8,923 nt of DNA from Candidatus Omnitrophota bacterium. Lineage in GTDB: Bacteria; Omnitrophota; Gorgyraeia; Zapsychrales; Zapsychraceae. The stretch lies in assembly GCA_029567025.1 (NCBI GenBank), contig JAKQLT010000008.1, forward strand, positions 1 through 8,923, given 5' to 3'. Under the pieces are notes generated by a model that did not search any database, had not been told where the DNA came from, and was given only the letters and a program-made list of their open reading frames with translations. A program made the position numbers and the translations under genes. Positions 8,562 to 8,923 of this stretch are shown here, one piece after another (position 1 is the first letter of the stretch; the number at the start of each line of letters is the position of its first letter).

Positions 8562-8648
8562 AAATTATTTATGATATTTTGATGGCCTAAATAAAAAATC
8601 TCTATTTGTTCCTTAATCTCAACAGCCCTGGCATGAAAAACTATTATT

Positions 8649-8923
8649 TCATTCTATCCTTTTACGAAAAAATCCAACAACAACATCTGCGATTCCTAAC
8701 AAAAAAGCTATTATCATTAAAATAACACTTTTAATATCAATCGCTTCTTTTTCAATTAAAAATTCTTCTTTAAGGTGAAAGGCGATTATGAGAATAATCA
8801 TCCATATAAACAACTTATACTCTTGACTTTTGAAATACCTTTTAAAACTTGGCGCCCATTTTTCTCCCTTTTTAAAAACAAAAAACGTCGGGAGAAACGG
8901 CGGAACAGCCCTACAATAATCGA
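8649..8923 (-). CDS. Small membrane protein, C-terminal 90 residues (start outside window)
   Basis: A minus-strand frame is open from the right edge to TGA at 8649-8651. The readable product has a basic/aromatic region (GEKWAPSFKRYFKSQEYK, residues 19-36) and a first hydrophobic helix LFIWMIILIIAFHL (37-50). A charged linker, KEEFLIEKEAIDIKS, follows, then a second helix VILMIIAFLLGIADVVVGFF (66-85) and a basic end, RKRIE. Two membrane helices with a short charged connection look real rather than random, although the first 18 residues are less convincing and the only in-frame ATG inside the window would give a 50-residue protein. No family is recognised. It lies 87 bp upstream of the 177-residue gene on the same strand, with no clear terminator between them. 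Confidence 0.55.
   Translation of the reverse strand, partial: DYCRAVPPFLPTFFVFKKGEKWAPSFKRYFKSQEYKLFIWMIILIIAFHLKEEFLIEKEAIDIKSVILMIIAFLLGIADVVVGFFRKRIE

Noticed and set aside
8631..8723. Plus-strand 30-codon frame starting MKNYYFILSF
   Set aside because: Very short, rich in biased AT codons, and antisense to the better-supported membrane protein frame.

Overview
The window looks like an AT-rich bacterial chromosome segment with the edge of a mobile element on its left. All genes right of about 1380 lie on the minus strand. They use AT-rich codons, and none of their five start codons has a recognisable AGGAGG-type ribosome binding site. The two best promoters fit the ordinary -35/-10 form, TTTACA-N17-TATAGT and TTTACA-N17-TACATT. 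A secreted two-domain M16 peptidase, a CpaF/TadA-type secretion ATPase and a PAS sensor kinase fit a Gram-negative host. The style recalls uncultivated PVC-related lineages such as Omnitrophota, but that is an impression and not a demonstrated assignment.

Left (2-1380): the C-terminal part of a large serine recombinase on the plus strand, with visibly more G+C in its codons than the rest. It runs without a stop into a convergent, complete tRNA-Ser(GCU) gene, and its stop codon falls inside the tRNA anticodon loop. This looks like the integrase-side edge of an integrated element, with the host chromosome to the right.

Repeat zone (1359-1670): just upstream of tRNA-Ser, reading on the minus strand, lies a 108-bp tandem repeat. 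Two full units are phased on the tRNA 5' end. A 22-bp perfect copy of that 5' end sits 216 bp upstream of the genuine one, about 50 bp downstream of a strong promoter. The tRNA therefore appears to be separated from its promoter by an insertion or duplication. Each unit carries a nearly invariant 51-bp core with a CGTCAC/GTGACG inverted repeat.

Middle (1680-3886): a tRNA-Arg(ACG) gene, a PAS-PAS sensor kinase whose phospho-acceptor His is replaced by Tyr, and tadA. TadA is the tRNA adenosine deaminase whose normal substrate is tRNA-Arg(ACG), so enzyme and substrate are encoded within about 2.2 kb. The 3' end of tRNA-Arg is also duplicated, 92 bp beyond the gene.

Right (3981-8923): a CpaF-like ATPase with its own promoter and no adjacent TadB/TadC genes. 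Upstream of it are a secreted M16 zinc peptidase (both M16 halves in one chain), a 177-residue uncharacterised protein 4 bp from the peptidase, and the 3' end of a small membrane protein gene running off the right edge. The last three may form an operon. No CRISPR array, rRNA gene or complete transposon is visible.
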